Of a stretch of 64,000 bases of DNA, positions 34,037 to 47,328 are shown in pieces; the first letter of the stretch is position 1; the number at the start of each line of letters is the position of its first letter. Source of the DNA: Oscheius tipulae (lineage: Eukaryota > Nematoda > Chromadorea > Rhabditida > Rhabditidae); assembly GCA_037178975.1 (NCBI GenBank), contig JASJZH010000006.1:5270001-5334000 (forward strand), written 5' to 3'. Under the pieces are notes generated by a model. It saw only the letters and a program-made list of their open reading frames with translations, had not been told where the DNA came from and did no database searches. The position numbers were made by a program, and so were the translations under genes.

Positions 34037-34116
34037 AATCGCTTCAATAAGATTCCAATCAAGGTTGTGGTGATGGACGGTCTGATTACCGTTGAAAATA
34101 TTCTTGGTCAGCTAAT
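33994..34116 (+). repeat. Inverted 123-bp copy of an SRE exon-intron-exon segment
   Basis: The reverse complement of 35354-35476 with a single mismatch (34111). The copied segment contains the end of SRE exon 4, the whole 38-nt intron with its splice sites, and the start of exon 5, so it was copied from DNA and not from spliced RNA. Confidence 0.95.
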
Positions 34117-34986
34117 TATAAATATAAGTAAATGAGGCTGAAGATACGAGCAACGCGAGATGCCTTGTTATAATGTGAGCTTAGTTTGCGCCATCCCATT
34201 ACTTGAAATCGACCAGAGACTTCACACTGACTTTTTTTCATGAACATGATTACAAAGAAATTTAGGTTTACTTCTTCACATTTGTGAAGATCGTAGACTT
34301 GGGTCTTTCGGTGGTAAAGGAACCGATCGAAGAAGACGGTTTCTAAAACAGAATTATTGAGTTGAGTATATTTTGTCTATTCCGATGCAACGACTAGAAC
34401 AGGATCACAGCTCACTTTGATAGGCTGAGCACTGATGGAAAACAGCAAGAGCGAAATCCTATGGGTTTTTTTTCTCATGGTTTTTGGCGGGAGCAGGTCA
34501 TATCTTAAATGTTTGGTGCTTGCTTCAGGTTTCTAATCACTCTTTTGGCATAGTGAGAGTCTTAGATAGTCGTTCCCCGATTGCCAATACAAAAAAGGCA
34601 CAATTGTAAGGGAACACTTTATGTTTCACATCAGATTCCTGAATCTTAACTGTTCCACAGTTATGTACCTGTGGGTTGGCCACCAAGGCCAATGGGGAGG
34701 GGGGCTCCTGTGAAACCGATGGCTGAAGAGTGAGGCAATGTTCGACTGTTTGAAATAATTTTGGTCACAGATAATGACAAAAACTGTGAAGAAAAGAAAA
34801 AAACGTGACAAAAACCAAAACGCTAGCAAACTGATCGCCTTACTTCTTTCTTGTCATTGATCAAGACATGAAGAGCCGAATTAGGGAACATGTACGATCT
34901 TAAAATGTGAGAAAAGACGAAAGTTTATTTGTACTTCAAAATGGCAACACAACACTAAATGACAATTTGGGATTGCGGACCTAGGG
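34117..34986. other. Intergenic, no gene recognised
   Basis: Spacer downstream of the SRE gene. No gene is seen on either strand. Confidence 0.4.
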
Positions 34987-36196
34987 TTATTGCCAATGGG
35001 TCTGCAAGTTGTTAAAGTATTCATTGGCTGTCTGAGTCTGTTGCAAGTCGAGACCCAGCACATTTTTGATTCTTGTACTTCTAAAATTTGATTGCTTACT
35101 ATATGTGGAGGTTCTAACCTTTCTTCTTTCTCCGAGTTTTGTCGGAAGCAAATGTATTGACTCGCCAATCTACTAATTGCTGGGTGACCGTATATAATAG
35201 AGAGGGGAATGCAAACTTCCATCAAGGAAGATACCTGAAGCATGTTTTGAAGATTCAGGGGATATCCTCACAATGTTGACGACGATGAAAAGTGCAAGGT
35301 AGGACGCCTCAGTGTCACATCTTTCAGCTTCAAACTGCTTGTCAACTCCGAATATTAGTTGACCAAGAATATTTTCAACGGTAATCAGACCGTCCATCAC
35401 CACAACCTTGATTGGAATCTTATTGAAGCGATTTTGCAGATTACCGGTATCACTAAACGAAGAACTCGAATATTTTCGGAAAGCTGGTATCTGGCAGTGA
35501 GACCGATTCCTCTTCCGGCATATTGAGAAGTCAGCCGCTTATTCACAAAAAGAAGGATACAGAGCATCTAAACGATTGTGTTGAGGAGACAACGGTACTC
35601 ACCAAAAAAACTATAATGTAGACACCTCCTAGACTATATTGTTCACCATTTTTGGTAACAATTTTGTGAAAGATGATGAACGCATCAGCAATAGCCGATA
35701 ACAGCTATACATGAGCTTAGTCACTGCTCCTGTTCTACTCACCCCGATCGGCTGCAACGGCACAAAAATACTCCAAGGCCTTGCTTTTTCGTATGTCCCA
35801 CAGTTCTTGGTGGCGTACAGCCTTTCCATTAGCAATGAGATAATAGTCGGAGTAGCATTTCGATAAAATATGGTTGAAAGAATCGAAGCTGCCGATGGAA
35901 CTGCGTGATCTTCTTTCAGTCCTGCACACTGGACAACATTCATGACCACTGCGAAGAGGTCACACAGCATATAGGAGAACAAAAGTGATATAAAAAGAAT
36001 GCTGAATATGTTTGAATAAAAAAAGGTTTCAGACTTACACGAAAAATGGATGAAATGACTTTCGGGATGCATAGACAAGATTAGCTGTGAAAAGAAAGAA
36101 GCATATGATGCTGATGGAAACAGCCGAATTAATGGCGGTAACCCAAATTTCGATGCTCCTCTCGCAAATCATTCTAATTGATTCTGCAATAGTCAT
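34987..36196 (-). CDS. SRE-type seven-transmembrane chemoreceptor
   Basis: Exons (transcript order) 36039-36196, 35743-36001, 35603-35704, 35445-35567, 35272-35406, 35119-35234, 34987-35080; 328 residues with matching phases. Hydrophobic spans include SAVSISIICFFLFTANLVY, ILFISLLFSYMLCDLFAVVM and YLALFIVVNIV. Family-like motifs are LMERLYATKNCGTYEKARPW after span 3 and LTARYQLSENIRVLR before span 6, which is why I place it in the nematode Sre family. These are orphan G-protein-coupled receptors, mostly in chemosensory neurons. Fragments of this gene are duplicated at 33923-34116. The start is the first Met in the frame after an acceptor-like CTCAG. Confidence 0.82.
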
Positions 36197-37969
36197 AGTG
36201 GCGTTAATACGGATTTGATATTCGCACCTGAGATACCTCTAGTAGTGGGCAGAGAGAAGGACAGTGAATACTGGAAGGTCTGACTGCACTCCTACAATAG
36301 AGTGAGGGAGGAAGAAGGTCTTAACGAGTATTTGCAGGAAAGCAGTAATTGGCTAGACGTGTTTGTGGTTCAAGGCGCTGATCTCCTGGACGGCGTTCGT
36401 CCTAGATAAGTCTAAGTGGTCAAATCAGAGCATCAGAAAGCAGAGGGACAGAAGCTTTAAAAAAATTAGCAATCTCGTAAGAGACCACTACGCGCATATC
36501 CACACTTTCATATGAATTGGTCTTCAAAAAAAAGTTTTTTGCAAACACACGTCAATAGTTGGATGTCTATTTTGGCATAGTATAGTGAAATCTACACCCA
36601 CGTGTTTGTGAAACTATGTGTTGTGTTATTTGCTGACAAAGCCAATTCTTGCACGCAAGTTTGTACTAAGTGCTCGGACAGTTGAAGAATGAAGAACATT
36701 TGTAATTACGGAATGACGGACTGCGGCATCTGCAGGGCGTCCTTACACTCGACCAGGAGCCCAAAAACTTTACCTCTCTTTCATGAGAACAGCAGCACGA
36801 GGTAATGGCTAGATCTCATGCAAGAGAACGCGTTTGTTTGTGACATCAATAGTGAAGTTCTGACAAACTTGAAAGGCGCCAAATTGGTTGAGAGCTTCCT
36901 ACGACGACAACGGAACAGATCAGCATCTTTTTGAGCGACAAAGCTGCTTGTTTTTCTCATCAATAAATAAAGCTACACTCGAACGGCTATGCAGCTGCTC
37001 AAGGAAGTCACAGATGTCACATCAATTATTTTAATATGGCTAAGGAGAAACACCAACGTGAAAAAAGGGCTAAGAAAACGGAACCACCAAGAGAAGGAAG
37101 GACATCGCCGGAGTTTTTATTTGAATATTCAAGAAAGAGATGACTGCTTGGCAGACAACTTTAGGAAATAAAACAATCTTCTTGAGAGCGGAATACACGA
37201 AAAAAGCGGCATTACTATTGACACGGATGTGTCCCAAGAAGATGAATCCGCGCTAGTAACTGATGCATAAATTTATGAGATTTCGAATGTGCTCGTATAG
37301 GATGAGAGAATAAGAGAACATGGCGCGTAGTTTATTTAAAGAAATAATCTTCATTGTCATTCATTCAAATTTTCAGAGCCGAGATAATACGACTGGGGCG
37401 GCAGTAATGACTTCTCATCTTTGCACGAAGCACGAAAAACGGAACAAACTAAATCCACGCGAGAAATCTGAGCGGGTTTTAACTTATTCCTGGTTGCTGG
37501 GTCAAGCATTGACCACGGTTTTTTTTTCTTTTAAAAAAAGAACTACGATTAGGAGAGGGAACATTAGATGTCATTGCTTCAAAGTTTACTGAAGCCTAAA
37601 ATAACTACTTGATATGAAGCTGTCATTTGGACGTTATACTCCCGGGAAAACAACGCTGTGTCTTTCGAAAACTGAGCTAATAATTAGGAACGTCTGCTTT
37701 AAAAAGTAAGGTGACTGATCACGAATCACGGGTCGCAAGAGAGACTGAATAGACAAATGCGCACTTAGATCTTTAGAAGACTAAACAAACATCCTAAGAG
37801 ATCTATTGTTGTATTCCGCATTGGTGGGTCTGATTTAACCGGTCATAATGACTTGAGCTGCAGTCGGAAGAAATTAGCGTTCACAACCTTTGTCATTCAA
37901 TCAGACAATCGGATTTTCATTGGATTAGCTACGTACAACACAAAAAGAAAGTGGGAACCCGAAAATGAA
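36197..37969. other. Intergenic between SRE and SK-channel genes
   Basis: About 1.8 kb, AT-rich, with only short open frames (60-90 codons). No recognisable gene. Confidence 0.4.
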
Positions 37970-39996
37970 TTACAAGTTGGGAACTGTGAGATGATTGTTG
38001 ATAGACGACGTTCGACTACATCCGTTCTCAACTTCTCCATGGACCATTTCCGTTAGTAACTGAACATGCTCAAACAGCTGAGTCAGTCTTCCGTTGATTT
38101 GTTGTTGACGACTTCTAACCTTTCCGAGTCGTTCTTCCGTCTCCATGAAGGCCTTGAAACGCTTTTCAAACAGTCATTCCAATGAAACATACCCGTCTAG
38201 CTGTGAAATAATCGTCCTCATCCTCCATTTGCATTCTCAGACGCCATCGGGTCTTCCGGAAACTTAAATGTGAGAATGATTAATATTGATAGCATAAATG
38301 TTACGCTAAGACAGCACGAAGAAGGTTTCTTTGGGCGGCAGGTAATCGTAGCGACTTATTGTTCTCTTCAAGTTCACGGCGACGAAGAACAACTCTCCAC
38401 GTGTTCTGTAGAACTCTTGCAGCTGCATGCTTATGACTGGAAATGACTCATAATTCGTTTACATGCTTCAACTGAATGCCAAAAAGTACTCACTCTCTGC
38501 TCATCTGATTTTCAGCAATTAAATGGTTGACCCGTTTTTCGCTGCTTGATAATGCCATTTTCCTGCCCACGAGAGCAATTAGTGTGGATGAGAACAGTGT
38601 GCCCTAAAAATTAGCTGTTTATCGTTCAAAGTTCAATGTGACTCACGACAATGGCCGTCAAAATGGCCAAGCCTCTTCCACAATAGGTTTTCACTTGAAT
38701 GTCGCCATATCCGATGGAGAAAAAAGTCTGAAAGTGGTCGGCTGAACAATCCAAAGAGCCCCTCAAACTCACAATTATTTCAAACCAAAGGTAGTCGGCC
38801 AAATGCTGGTAGCCGGCTATTTCTGGATAAGTGAAACTGAATTAATTAGTTCTTTGGGAAAATGAATGAAATCACCGTTCGCACTGGGTAATCATCCAAG
38901 AAATCAGAATCCAAAAGCAGAGGGTTGCAATACCCATCATGTAGAGAGGTCGCTCATACATCTGGCTTCGGACCACAAAGCGAAAATCTACAGCGATATG
39001 GTTCAACGAGGCGATTGTCCTCGTGGCGCAGTCCTAAGTAGTTTGTTGACAGAGTTTGAGAGTTAGGTTACCTGATAATGTCGGCTGTGAAGAACGATGT
39101 AACGGCAGACTAGATATATCCGCAGAAACATTGGTAAACAGATGAGCACGTTTACTGGAAGCTCGATCAGTATTCTTGTCTGAATTGGATCGGCTCCCAG
39201 AAGAGGCCAGTGAACTATTCCGCTCTCTGAACAAGTAATACCTTAAGAAAATGCTTACTCTCACCCGGAATCGGACAAACGGAGCATATTAACAACTCTA
39301 TCAAAATCTTAGTAAGCCGATCTTGTGTTAGGGCAATCCTCCAATGTTGTGTTCCCGTTTCGATTAGATATATCTGAAGTTTTTTTGTTATGTTTGCCCA
39401 GTTTTCACTTACTTTCGTATCCGTATAATGATACATGACCAGCGAAATCTCAAGTAGACCCGTGAGAAATATACACAGTATTCGCAGACATAATGAAACC
39501 GCGTGAAACTGGAAAAGGGTTAAAATCTTTGATATACTCACTCTTTTCGAATACGCGGAATTCGCGTTCAGTTCAACATCCAGCATTGCAACAATAAGAC
39601 CAGTAATGGATAGCGCTACACTCCAATCACAGAGCTGATATATTAAGTTAGTATGACCAAAATCTATGGGAAACCTTCATTTTGAGCTCGAGCATTCGCC
39701 TCCGCTGGCTCCACACGGTGTGGGCCGCTTCGGGAGTAGACGCTGCCACCCCGTAGCCCTTCCCAGTTCGACGCCGGGATTCGCCTCTTGACCAGCTGGC
39801 TGAAACAATTGGAGATACATGAAAGGACAAAAATGTTTGGCAAAAACTTACATAGCAGGCCATAGAACGATTTCATTGTAGAGGTAGGCAGAAACCAAAT
39901 GCCGTTCAAAGGGGTGTGCCAACTCTTTTCATTAAAAAAGCGTTTACCTGCTCTCGTCGAAATACGCCGGATAGACCGCCGCATGGACTGCCGCAT
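37970..39996 (-). CDS. Small-conductance Ca2+-activated K+ channel (KCNN/KCNL type)
   Basis: Thirteen exons (transcript order): 39852-39996, 39675-39799, 39542-39634, 39413-39508, 39265-39373, 39072-39226, 38876-39033, 38773-38836, 38647-38727, 38494-38603, 38305-38436, 38193-38262, 37970-38161; 509 residues. The order of elements follows SK channels: RRRMLELKMKLCDWSVALSI into S1; LCLRILCIFLTGLLEISLV (S2); a GTQHWRIALTQDRLTKILIE segment corresponding to the SK motif DDWRIA; CSVCPIPG; S5; the pore SIGYGDIQVKTYCGRG with the K+ filter GYG; S6; and a C-terminal calmodulin-binding-like region starting EKRVNHLIAENQ with HAAARVLQNTW. The channel opens when Ca2+ loads its bound calmodulin. The last-but-one intron (38162-38192) is only 31 nt. 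The start is the first Met after an in-frame stop; N-termini vary in this family, so an upstream exon is possible. Confidence 0.93.
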
Positions 39997-42929
39997 AGTC
40001 AAAAGTGGGCATCTCAAATTTCGTTAACCCAGTCAAATATTAAGTTCCGCATGACTCCGTGGGTAAAAATCATGCCGGGAACTTTCTACAAAACAATGAT
40101 TTTAGATTGTAGTTAAGAAAAAAGCGTATGAGAGTTTAAAGATAAGTGTTGTTGAACTTTAAATGACATTTAAACAGCTTTCGGACCTGTTGGGAAAATG
40201 GCATCTTGCGCTCCTTGGCAGTAAACTCAATTTAACGGCTGCATTATTATCGGGGTTATTGGTGACATCATCATTGAGATTAACACCTTTTCCTCCTCCC
40301 CTCATCTATGTCTCACATGTCTATGTCATCTATGTGATAAGGCAGAAAAACTGACAAAAAGAAACGGAAAAGGTGTCCCAACGATGTTGATGAATTGATT
40401 GTCTTAATCCGCTGGCCGCATGTACCGTTTTGTCTTGTACTCGCACCTCCCCGACTATTAATTTTGTCCCGGAAATTATGCAATCAGAAGCATTCCTCCA
40501 ATCATTGAGCCCTCGGGGATGATTGATTTCAATAAAAAGTACACTGATGATGCATTATGATTAATTTAAAAGTAAGACGCCCACCTCGGGTAGAGAATAA
40601 CGTGATTCGAGCTGAGGTGCGGGAAAGACCACATGCTCCTGCTCGCACGGCGGCCATAGCACCCTAAAAGTTAGAGGATCAGTTTCAATAAGTACAGGAT
40701 TATGGAAGATTAACATTCATATTCCGAATACGAGCACAAATACAAGTCTCACAGGGAACCCTTCCAAAGACAAAAGGTAGAGCATACATGTTACGAGGAA
40801 CTTATTGCCGGATGTCACTTGCTCCAAAGAGACGAGAAAACCACTGACGGGGATTAGTGTAACTTGCCAAAGATCTTTGTTTTTTTAAAATAAACTGACA
40901 ACAGAAAAAGTGCAATGCGGTGACTGGGTAAAAGGGTTTGTCGTGGGAACTGATATAACAGCTCTCTGTGCGGAAGAGGTGACGTGGGTTGTGAAAAGAG
41001 CTTTCAGTTCCCACTTGGGAGCACGATGGCCACCGCTGTTGAAATTAACACTTGGAATTAGGAAGATGGATGCGAGAGAACACTGTTCAATAAACAATGG
41101 TCTAGTTTCAATTTACTATTCTAGCTGTTGTAATTGGAAAAAAAAGAGGAAACTGGCTATGATGAATCAGTTTTATGAGAGTGATGTTAATGTGAGGGCT
41201 GAGTCCGGATACGTTTGAATACATAACTTCCATTAGCTGATTTCCCGTCTGTTATCCAAAAAACAAAGGAGCGTAATTTACGCTGATTTTGGGACTTAAA
41301 TGGGAGTGTAATTACATACTACTCTTGGCCTAAGCAACTAACTTTTAATCTAAAAGAAGACCTACCGTTAACATGACGACCTGAGACATTTACGGGCCTG
41401 CGAAGTGACACCACCTGAGCTACTGAGCTATACGGATTTCTGTGTGATGTGTGTCACTTTCAATATTGAGGTTTAGACAAAGTCTTATTTTTCGCGGAGA
41501 TGCACGATGAATCTTTCTGCTGAGCGTGATTATGAACACGATCCTTAGAAATGGACCTGGCAAGAGGCTCAATTCTATCCATCTCGAAAAGTGCTACTTC
41601 TACGAATGGTTACTCACTTAGAATGCCGCATAAAACATGTGGCACCAAAATGAGACAGCTTTAGGAAAAATCTTCGGTTAAGATGGATATCCTCGAAAAG
41701 GAAGTCATAATGTATTGGGACGAAAGATATCTGAAATGTGAGAAGCCGCTCACCAAAATGGCCGCCAGAGTAGAGAGCCCATAATTCGGTTGCTTTTTTT
41801 GGATTAGGATCGATTTCAAGTTTGGTTATATCTAGATTGGTTGAAGTGAAAGAGGCCTAGAGAGCCGAAGCGTGTGAAACGGAAATGGAGATCAGAGCAA
41901 ACGCCCTTTAAATTGAAACTTAGGGACGCTGAAGACAAAACAATCAAGGACGCTTTTTCTAGAGGTCTCGACTAATAAAATACTGATATCTGGTACTCAA
42001 TTAGGTATACGGGGCACATTGAGTCTTTGATAAACGCTAATCAGTTCTTGATTTCTCTTTGGCTATTGGGCATGGATGTTTCCAAAATACAAGAACGTTA
42101 ATAAAAGGAAACAAGCTTTGTTCAATTATCACCTGTTTCTCACAGCCACGAGCCACGTGATTTTTGCAATTCCTTGCATTAAAATGAGGTTTATTTCAAA
42201 GTGGCCAATGGAAAGTTTTTGTAGAAATACGAAAAGCCATATAGTGTACACGGTAGACGACTGCTCCCACCGCAATAATAACACAATCTGATTTACATAC
42301 ATGATTGTTTTTAATAACGCAATGTGTAAAGAAAATTTTCTGCCAAAATCATACCTAATAGATGAGGCACTTATCTTTTGCGGGCACAAAAGTTACTAGT
42401 ATAAGAGAGGAAGTTGGTCACTCCCTAACGATATTGGAAGGAGTCACTGACTGTGTCTTTGAAAGTTCTGCAGTTATTTACTATTGTCAATGTGTAAGAA
42501 CAAATAGAAGTATATCTTTATAACGATCTTAACAAAATTAAATACGACAAGATTGAAAGAATCGAATCACTAATGCGATAGACGCACAGTATGAGGGCCC
42601 GTAACGTTTTGGAAATGACAACACGTGAGATAGCACACACCTAGAGGAATCTACAGTAGCATTTGGAACGTAAGCACCGGAGATGATTATCTAGCACCTG
42701 GATAATTTAGGTAGAAAAGTGAGCAGACATCGTTTAGCCTTGCTCTCCATATCGCTTCTCTGTCACTGTTGTACCTAAACTCGAGTCGACGAAAATATTC
42801 CTTCCCCACCAACACAACCCGCATTTTCCTTTGTCATTGTGAGATCGCCGTCTTTTGTGGCTAGCCGTGGCATTGAGACGTCATCCTTGCTTTCGGGACC
42901 TGATCGTCCGACCTAAACTCGTTTGTTAA
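39997..42929. other. Long intergenic region, no gene recognised
   Basis: Nearly 3 kb without a splice-compatible gene. A tRNA-like string on the minus strand near 41380-41450 lacks a T-arm and was rejected. Short open frames (up to 102 codons at 40910-41218, plus strand) have no features. Confidence 0.4.
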
Positions 42930-45900
42930 TCACTTGAAAAATTGGAATAGAACCGTGATCAGTAAGGCTGGCAGGAAGACGATTCCGTGAAGAAGGCCGA
43001 GACTGATGACCAAGAAAATGGTCTTGATGAAAACGTGCACCATATAGGAGTCGATCAGTAGCAACGGCGTGACACAGAGAATCGTTGACGTTCCTGCCTG
43101 GACCATAGGCCATCCGATTGATCGCAAAGCATCTGCTAGCCTTTCCACTGGTGTCCATGATAGAGAGTTGCGGTAATAGTGATAGCTGATGTGAGCTGAA
43201 GTTGGTTGTAATTCACCTTATCATAATCGAAGGAACCGGTGAAATCGACGGAGAAGCCCAAACTCATAAGGGTTGTACACATGGTGATAGGATCGAGATT
43301 CACGCTCCAGATGGACAGAAGCCCAAAGACGCCAACATTGATGGAAATCATTGCCACGGTGCTAAAGGATAAATTATTCAACCAGAAGTGCCTTCAACCT
43401 GGTGACGATTGAAGACGCCGAGGGGATCATGAGAAAACAGGCAAGATCCATCGTTATTGCTGCCACTATGACCGTTGAGAGAGTATTAGGTCCGATAGAA
43501 TCGAGCTGGTCGACGTAAAACGAGTAACCCTAGCTCTTAATGTTATGCTGTTCAAATCAGACCGTTACTTGGAAGACAGAAACATTGTAATTCGTGTAGT
43601 CGTTAGCTAGTGCTCTCCATTCTTTCTGGAGATGTGCCCGTGTTAGCCAATTCGCATCATCACCCATTGCACAGGCGGTAGCGAACATAAACCTGACAGG
43701 CTCCGGATTAGTGCTATAATTGATGCCTACTTGTCCACACCCACGACGGAACCGTTGGCGTCTTTTTGTAAGCGAATCATATCGTTCCAGCGCTGACCTC
43801 CATTCTCTGGATCCTAAAGACAAGCGTGTACCTTTTTTGCCACTCGCGACCAACCATTAGCCATTGCTGCAAAAGCGTGTAAAATCCATCCTTTGTGTGA
43901 TAGAGGGCGCTCTGGTAGAGGAACGATCGAAGCCAAAATGAGGTAGAGTTGCGCCCCATTGAATAAGGAAGATGTTCGAACCGGTCGACAAGGCCGAGCA
44001 TTTCCCGTTGGTTGTCATCATCGGATAAATCGGGAGGAGAATTGACGAAGACCATAACCTGTTTGCCACTGATTATCTGTACTTTCGAATTAACTGACCA
44101 GTTGACCTTCCTTCCACAAAAACTGCTCGTAGATGAAAGCGATATTATGGAGAGGAGAGCCCTTCATGATCAGATTCGTTGTGTCCATTTTGACCTGCAT
44201 CGTCAGGCAACCATACATAGAAGCTGACCAGTATCCAATGAGAACAAATAGAAGAACAACTCTCGTCTATGGAAAAGATTATAAGAACTAAAAAAATAAC
44301 TACCTGCCACCTTTCCAAAAAATGACAGTATCGAGCAATCAAACCATTGGGATGAACTGGATAAACACTTCGAATAGAAGATTGAGCACAAACCTAAAAC
44401 CGAAAGTCTCTTTTCTCGACCGGACTCACCACAGATTTTATCTTGGTGTCTTCGATAGGCGGCTTTTCCATGGATCGTCGAACACGATGTTCTTCATAAA
44501 CCAACGCTGCCACAAAGAAGGTTAGCTAAGAAATTAATGACAGAAAATGAAGAGCTCACCTGATAGATAAAGTCAACCGTGAGAGCCACAGCTGTATACA
44601 AGCAGAAAATGGAAATTGCCGGTGTCGGTGTGAAAATACCTAGATCCACCAAAATAAAATGCTTATAAAAAGGGCGTACCAACAGCAAAAGATAGGATAT
44701 TTGTAGCAGATGTGACAGTGATTGACGGACCAGCTTCTTCCATGGTTTCGGCTGAAAGATAAAATGAACATGCTAGTTGGAACGGAGAAATTAGTCTCTG
44801 CCAATAAATGTACCAATTTGTTCCTCCAAATGCTTCTTCTTGTCAGTTTTTCTCATGGCATGGATGATGATGAAAACATCGTCAGAACCGACCCCGATAA
44901 TCAGAAACGGCATAACCAAGGTGATCGAGTTGAAGGGGACGCCGAGCATGAACAAAAGACAGAAGCTAAACTAGAAGTGTATGAAAGGCTTGATTAATAC
45001 TCACGTAGTGGCTGAGGCCATCAACGGTCCAATCACGCCGAGGAAGCTCATGATGACAAGATGAAGAGGTGGAAAGTGTTCTCGTCGCGTGGATATAGCA
45101 ATGAAAATGTAGACAAGGATAACAGAAAATCCGAAGTAGGGAATACAGGACATTCCGTTGCTACGAACCTAAAGAGATGAGATGGTTCTATGCGGTAAAC
45201 ACACTCACTTCTTTGGCTATCATTGCATCACTGTTGACGGAAATGTTCAGGTTTGGATGCTGAAAATGATCAACGTAGTCGAATAGTTTCCTCTCCCATC
45301 TGAACAAGACTGTGCAAAAATAGGAACTGAATTCACCTTTCCAAAGTATTAGCTACCTTCTCGTTCTGCTTATCAGTGCGGAAGAACAGGACAACCACCT
45401 TGATAGAAGAAATCCTACAATAGTTTACACAATTTCAGTGAAAAACTTTCTTACACATTGGTGTTGTGATCAATTTGTACCCCGGCAAAATGTTCTCCGA
45501 CATAGTAATCGTCATTATAAAGATGCATCGTTGGATAGGAGAGTCGAAAGTTCGGATGAAGGCGAGACGACGCATTGCGGTAGATGAGGTTGAAAAGTGG
45601 AACCACCTAAAGATCAAAGTGCCATTCTATCTATGATCATAATTTTGTCTCAAATGTTCCAACAGGCTTACATACGGCTCGCCATTAGGGAAAACGATCG
45701 AACTTTCAGTTTTTAGCGTTAGCTTGTTCCAATCGCCTTTGAGCGATCTTGTCCGAAAGTTGAGTCCGATTAAAACTTTCGCATGTCGTGAACTTTCCGG
45801 CACGAAAGTCTTCTGGCAACTTACTTGGTTTTCCGTGCAGGTGCTTCCGGAGCACAGATCGTTGAATGAGCAGGCATTTTTGCCATCGACATCACAGACA

Positions 45901-47328
45901 ACGGTGAAGTTGTATTGCAAAAAGTCTGCCAACGAAACTACATCGTCGAAGTAGTCTCTCTTTAGCAGATTGCCGAGATCATGGGCAGATATTGTAAGCT
46001 GAAAAAAAAAGAATTTTTGACCTCGAAAACTAGTCTTTTTGCCACATTCAGGTGTTACATAATCAATGCTTATGCCGCCTGTGATGTTCTTGTTGGTGGT
46101 CAGTCGGAACGAGCCGCTAGCCAGTTCTTCGTCAGTTTTCGCGGCTATCCAACGGCCATCTCGGGATGGAGAACCGGCTACTGGCTAGCCGCCAGGAAGC
46201 ATATTGAGGGGGTACGCATTAGCAACCACAAACTGGCATCTATTTTTCGACGATTCAGTTCAAAAGTTTGCTTAGACTGGAACAAGCTCAAGCGAGAGTA
46301 GAAAACATTTGCAACAATGTTTTGTCAAAACTAAAAGTAAAATTGTGTGTCTGCGTTTGAAAGTTCTGTGCTTGTAAGCTTTTTAGTTTTTCTAAAGATC
46401 TAACAAAAGGATTGTAGAAAATATCAGTAGCAGGATAATAGTTTTTTCTTAAGTTTTTATTATTTTCAAGCAAGACTCTCGGTATGTGTTCAAAAACCAA
46501 AGAAATGAAGTTCACTCAGTTGTGTGCTCCTTTCATTACAACCAACTATGCTTTTGCAAAGAAGTCTTTGAAAGAAGATAGCCGAAGTAAGATAAGATCG
46601 AATAAGGAAGTGCCGCGTTTCGCTTTTGAATCAATTTTAAATCATATGGCAAAGTATGTGATCGGATATGCTTTCTTTTCACTTTGCTTCTTTGCGTCAC
46701 GCATGGCACTCGACCCCCGATAGGAGGCTTGCCGAGGTGAAACCCCCCAAACACGTCTTTTTGCGGCCAACACAAAGGATTATGGGCAGGATTTCTGACT
46801 TTCTTTTATCGTAAGAACAGCGAGTAACACGTCTATCAGAGAACGGCTATAAACAGGATGAGACCAGATGGAAAATGGTTGGGGTAAGAGAAAAGAAGGT
46901 AGCTCACCTCAAGCCAAAATTTACCGCCTCGATCGTTAAAAAACTCATTGGCAACGGCATGTTCAAAATGAGAATCGGCTGTTGATGGACTGAACAAACA
47001 GAAACATTAAAAAATAAGATTGTTCAACCTGTACAGGTACCAAATTCGGTTCTCTTCATGAAAGCGAAGCAGTCCTGCTATACTGAATATAGTGAGAAGC
47101 ACAGGTCCCCAGAAGAACGGGCCCGGATGCCTAAAATTCAGGATTTTTCGGAAACCATCAATTCAATCAATAAACATCGCGTAACTAAACAAGTTTAAAA
47201 AAATAACAAAAATTCAATAGTGACAAAATTCTGTGAACGAAAAACGAATCGTACCTATAACATTGGACTCCGACCTCACGAAAAAAGTTACAGATTTTCT
47301 GTGAGATGGCATGACCCGGGGCCTTCAT
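42930..47328 (-). CDS. Patched-related (PTR) sterol-sensing-domain membrane protein
   Basis: Twenty exons (transcript order): 47255-47328, 47035-47130, 46908-46989, 45672-45998, 45455-45606, 45337-45414, 45209-45299, 45005-45168, 44814-44965, 44680-44751, 44560-44639, 44430-44525, 44304-44393, 44099-44266, 43855-44058, 43731-43813, 43569-43692, 43399-43529, 43237-43361, 42930-43195; 884 residues, the normal PTR size. It is a twelve-span RND-superfamily protein: span 1 near [17 protein letters not shown], a Cys-rich first ectodomain, a sterol-sensing block with the charged signature [20 protein letters not shown], a second ectodomain, and the C-terminal block with [16 protein letters not shown] and a [13 protein letters not shown] stretch typical of PTRs. 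C. elegans PTRs act in molting, cuticle and membrane traffic. Exon 4 follows a 909-nt intron. The donor of exon 2 was set at 47034 (an alternative at 47040 is possible). Confidence 0.92.

Noticed and set aside
39852-40012. Alternative SK-channel start at 40012 with an intron beginning GTAAACG at about 39948.
   Set aside because: That start gives the wrong phase for the conserved exon 2, whereas the Met at 39996 reads straight through to a strong donor in the correct phase.
41380-41450. A tRNA-like string on the minus strand (TAGCTCAGTAGCTCAGG).
   Set aside because: There is a D-arm-like opening but no GTTCRANNC T-arm and no credible acceptor pairing.
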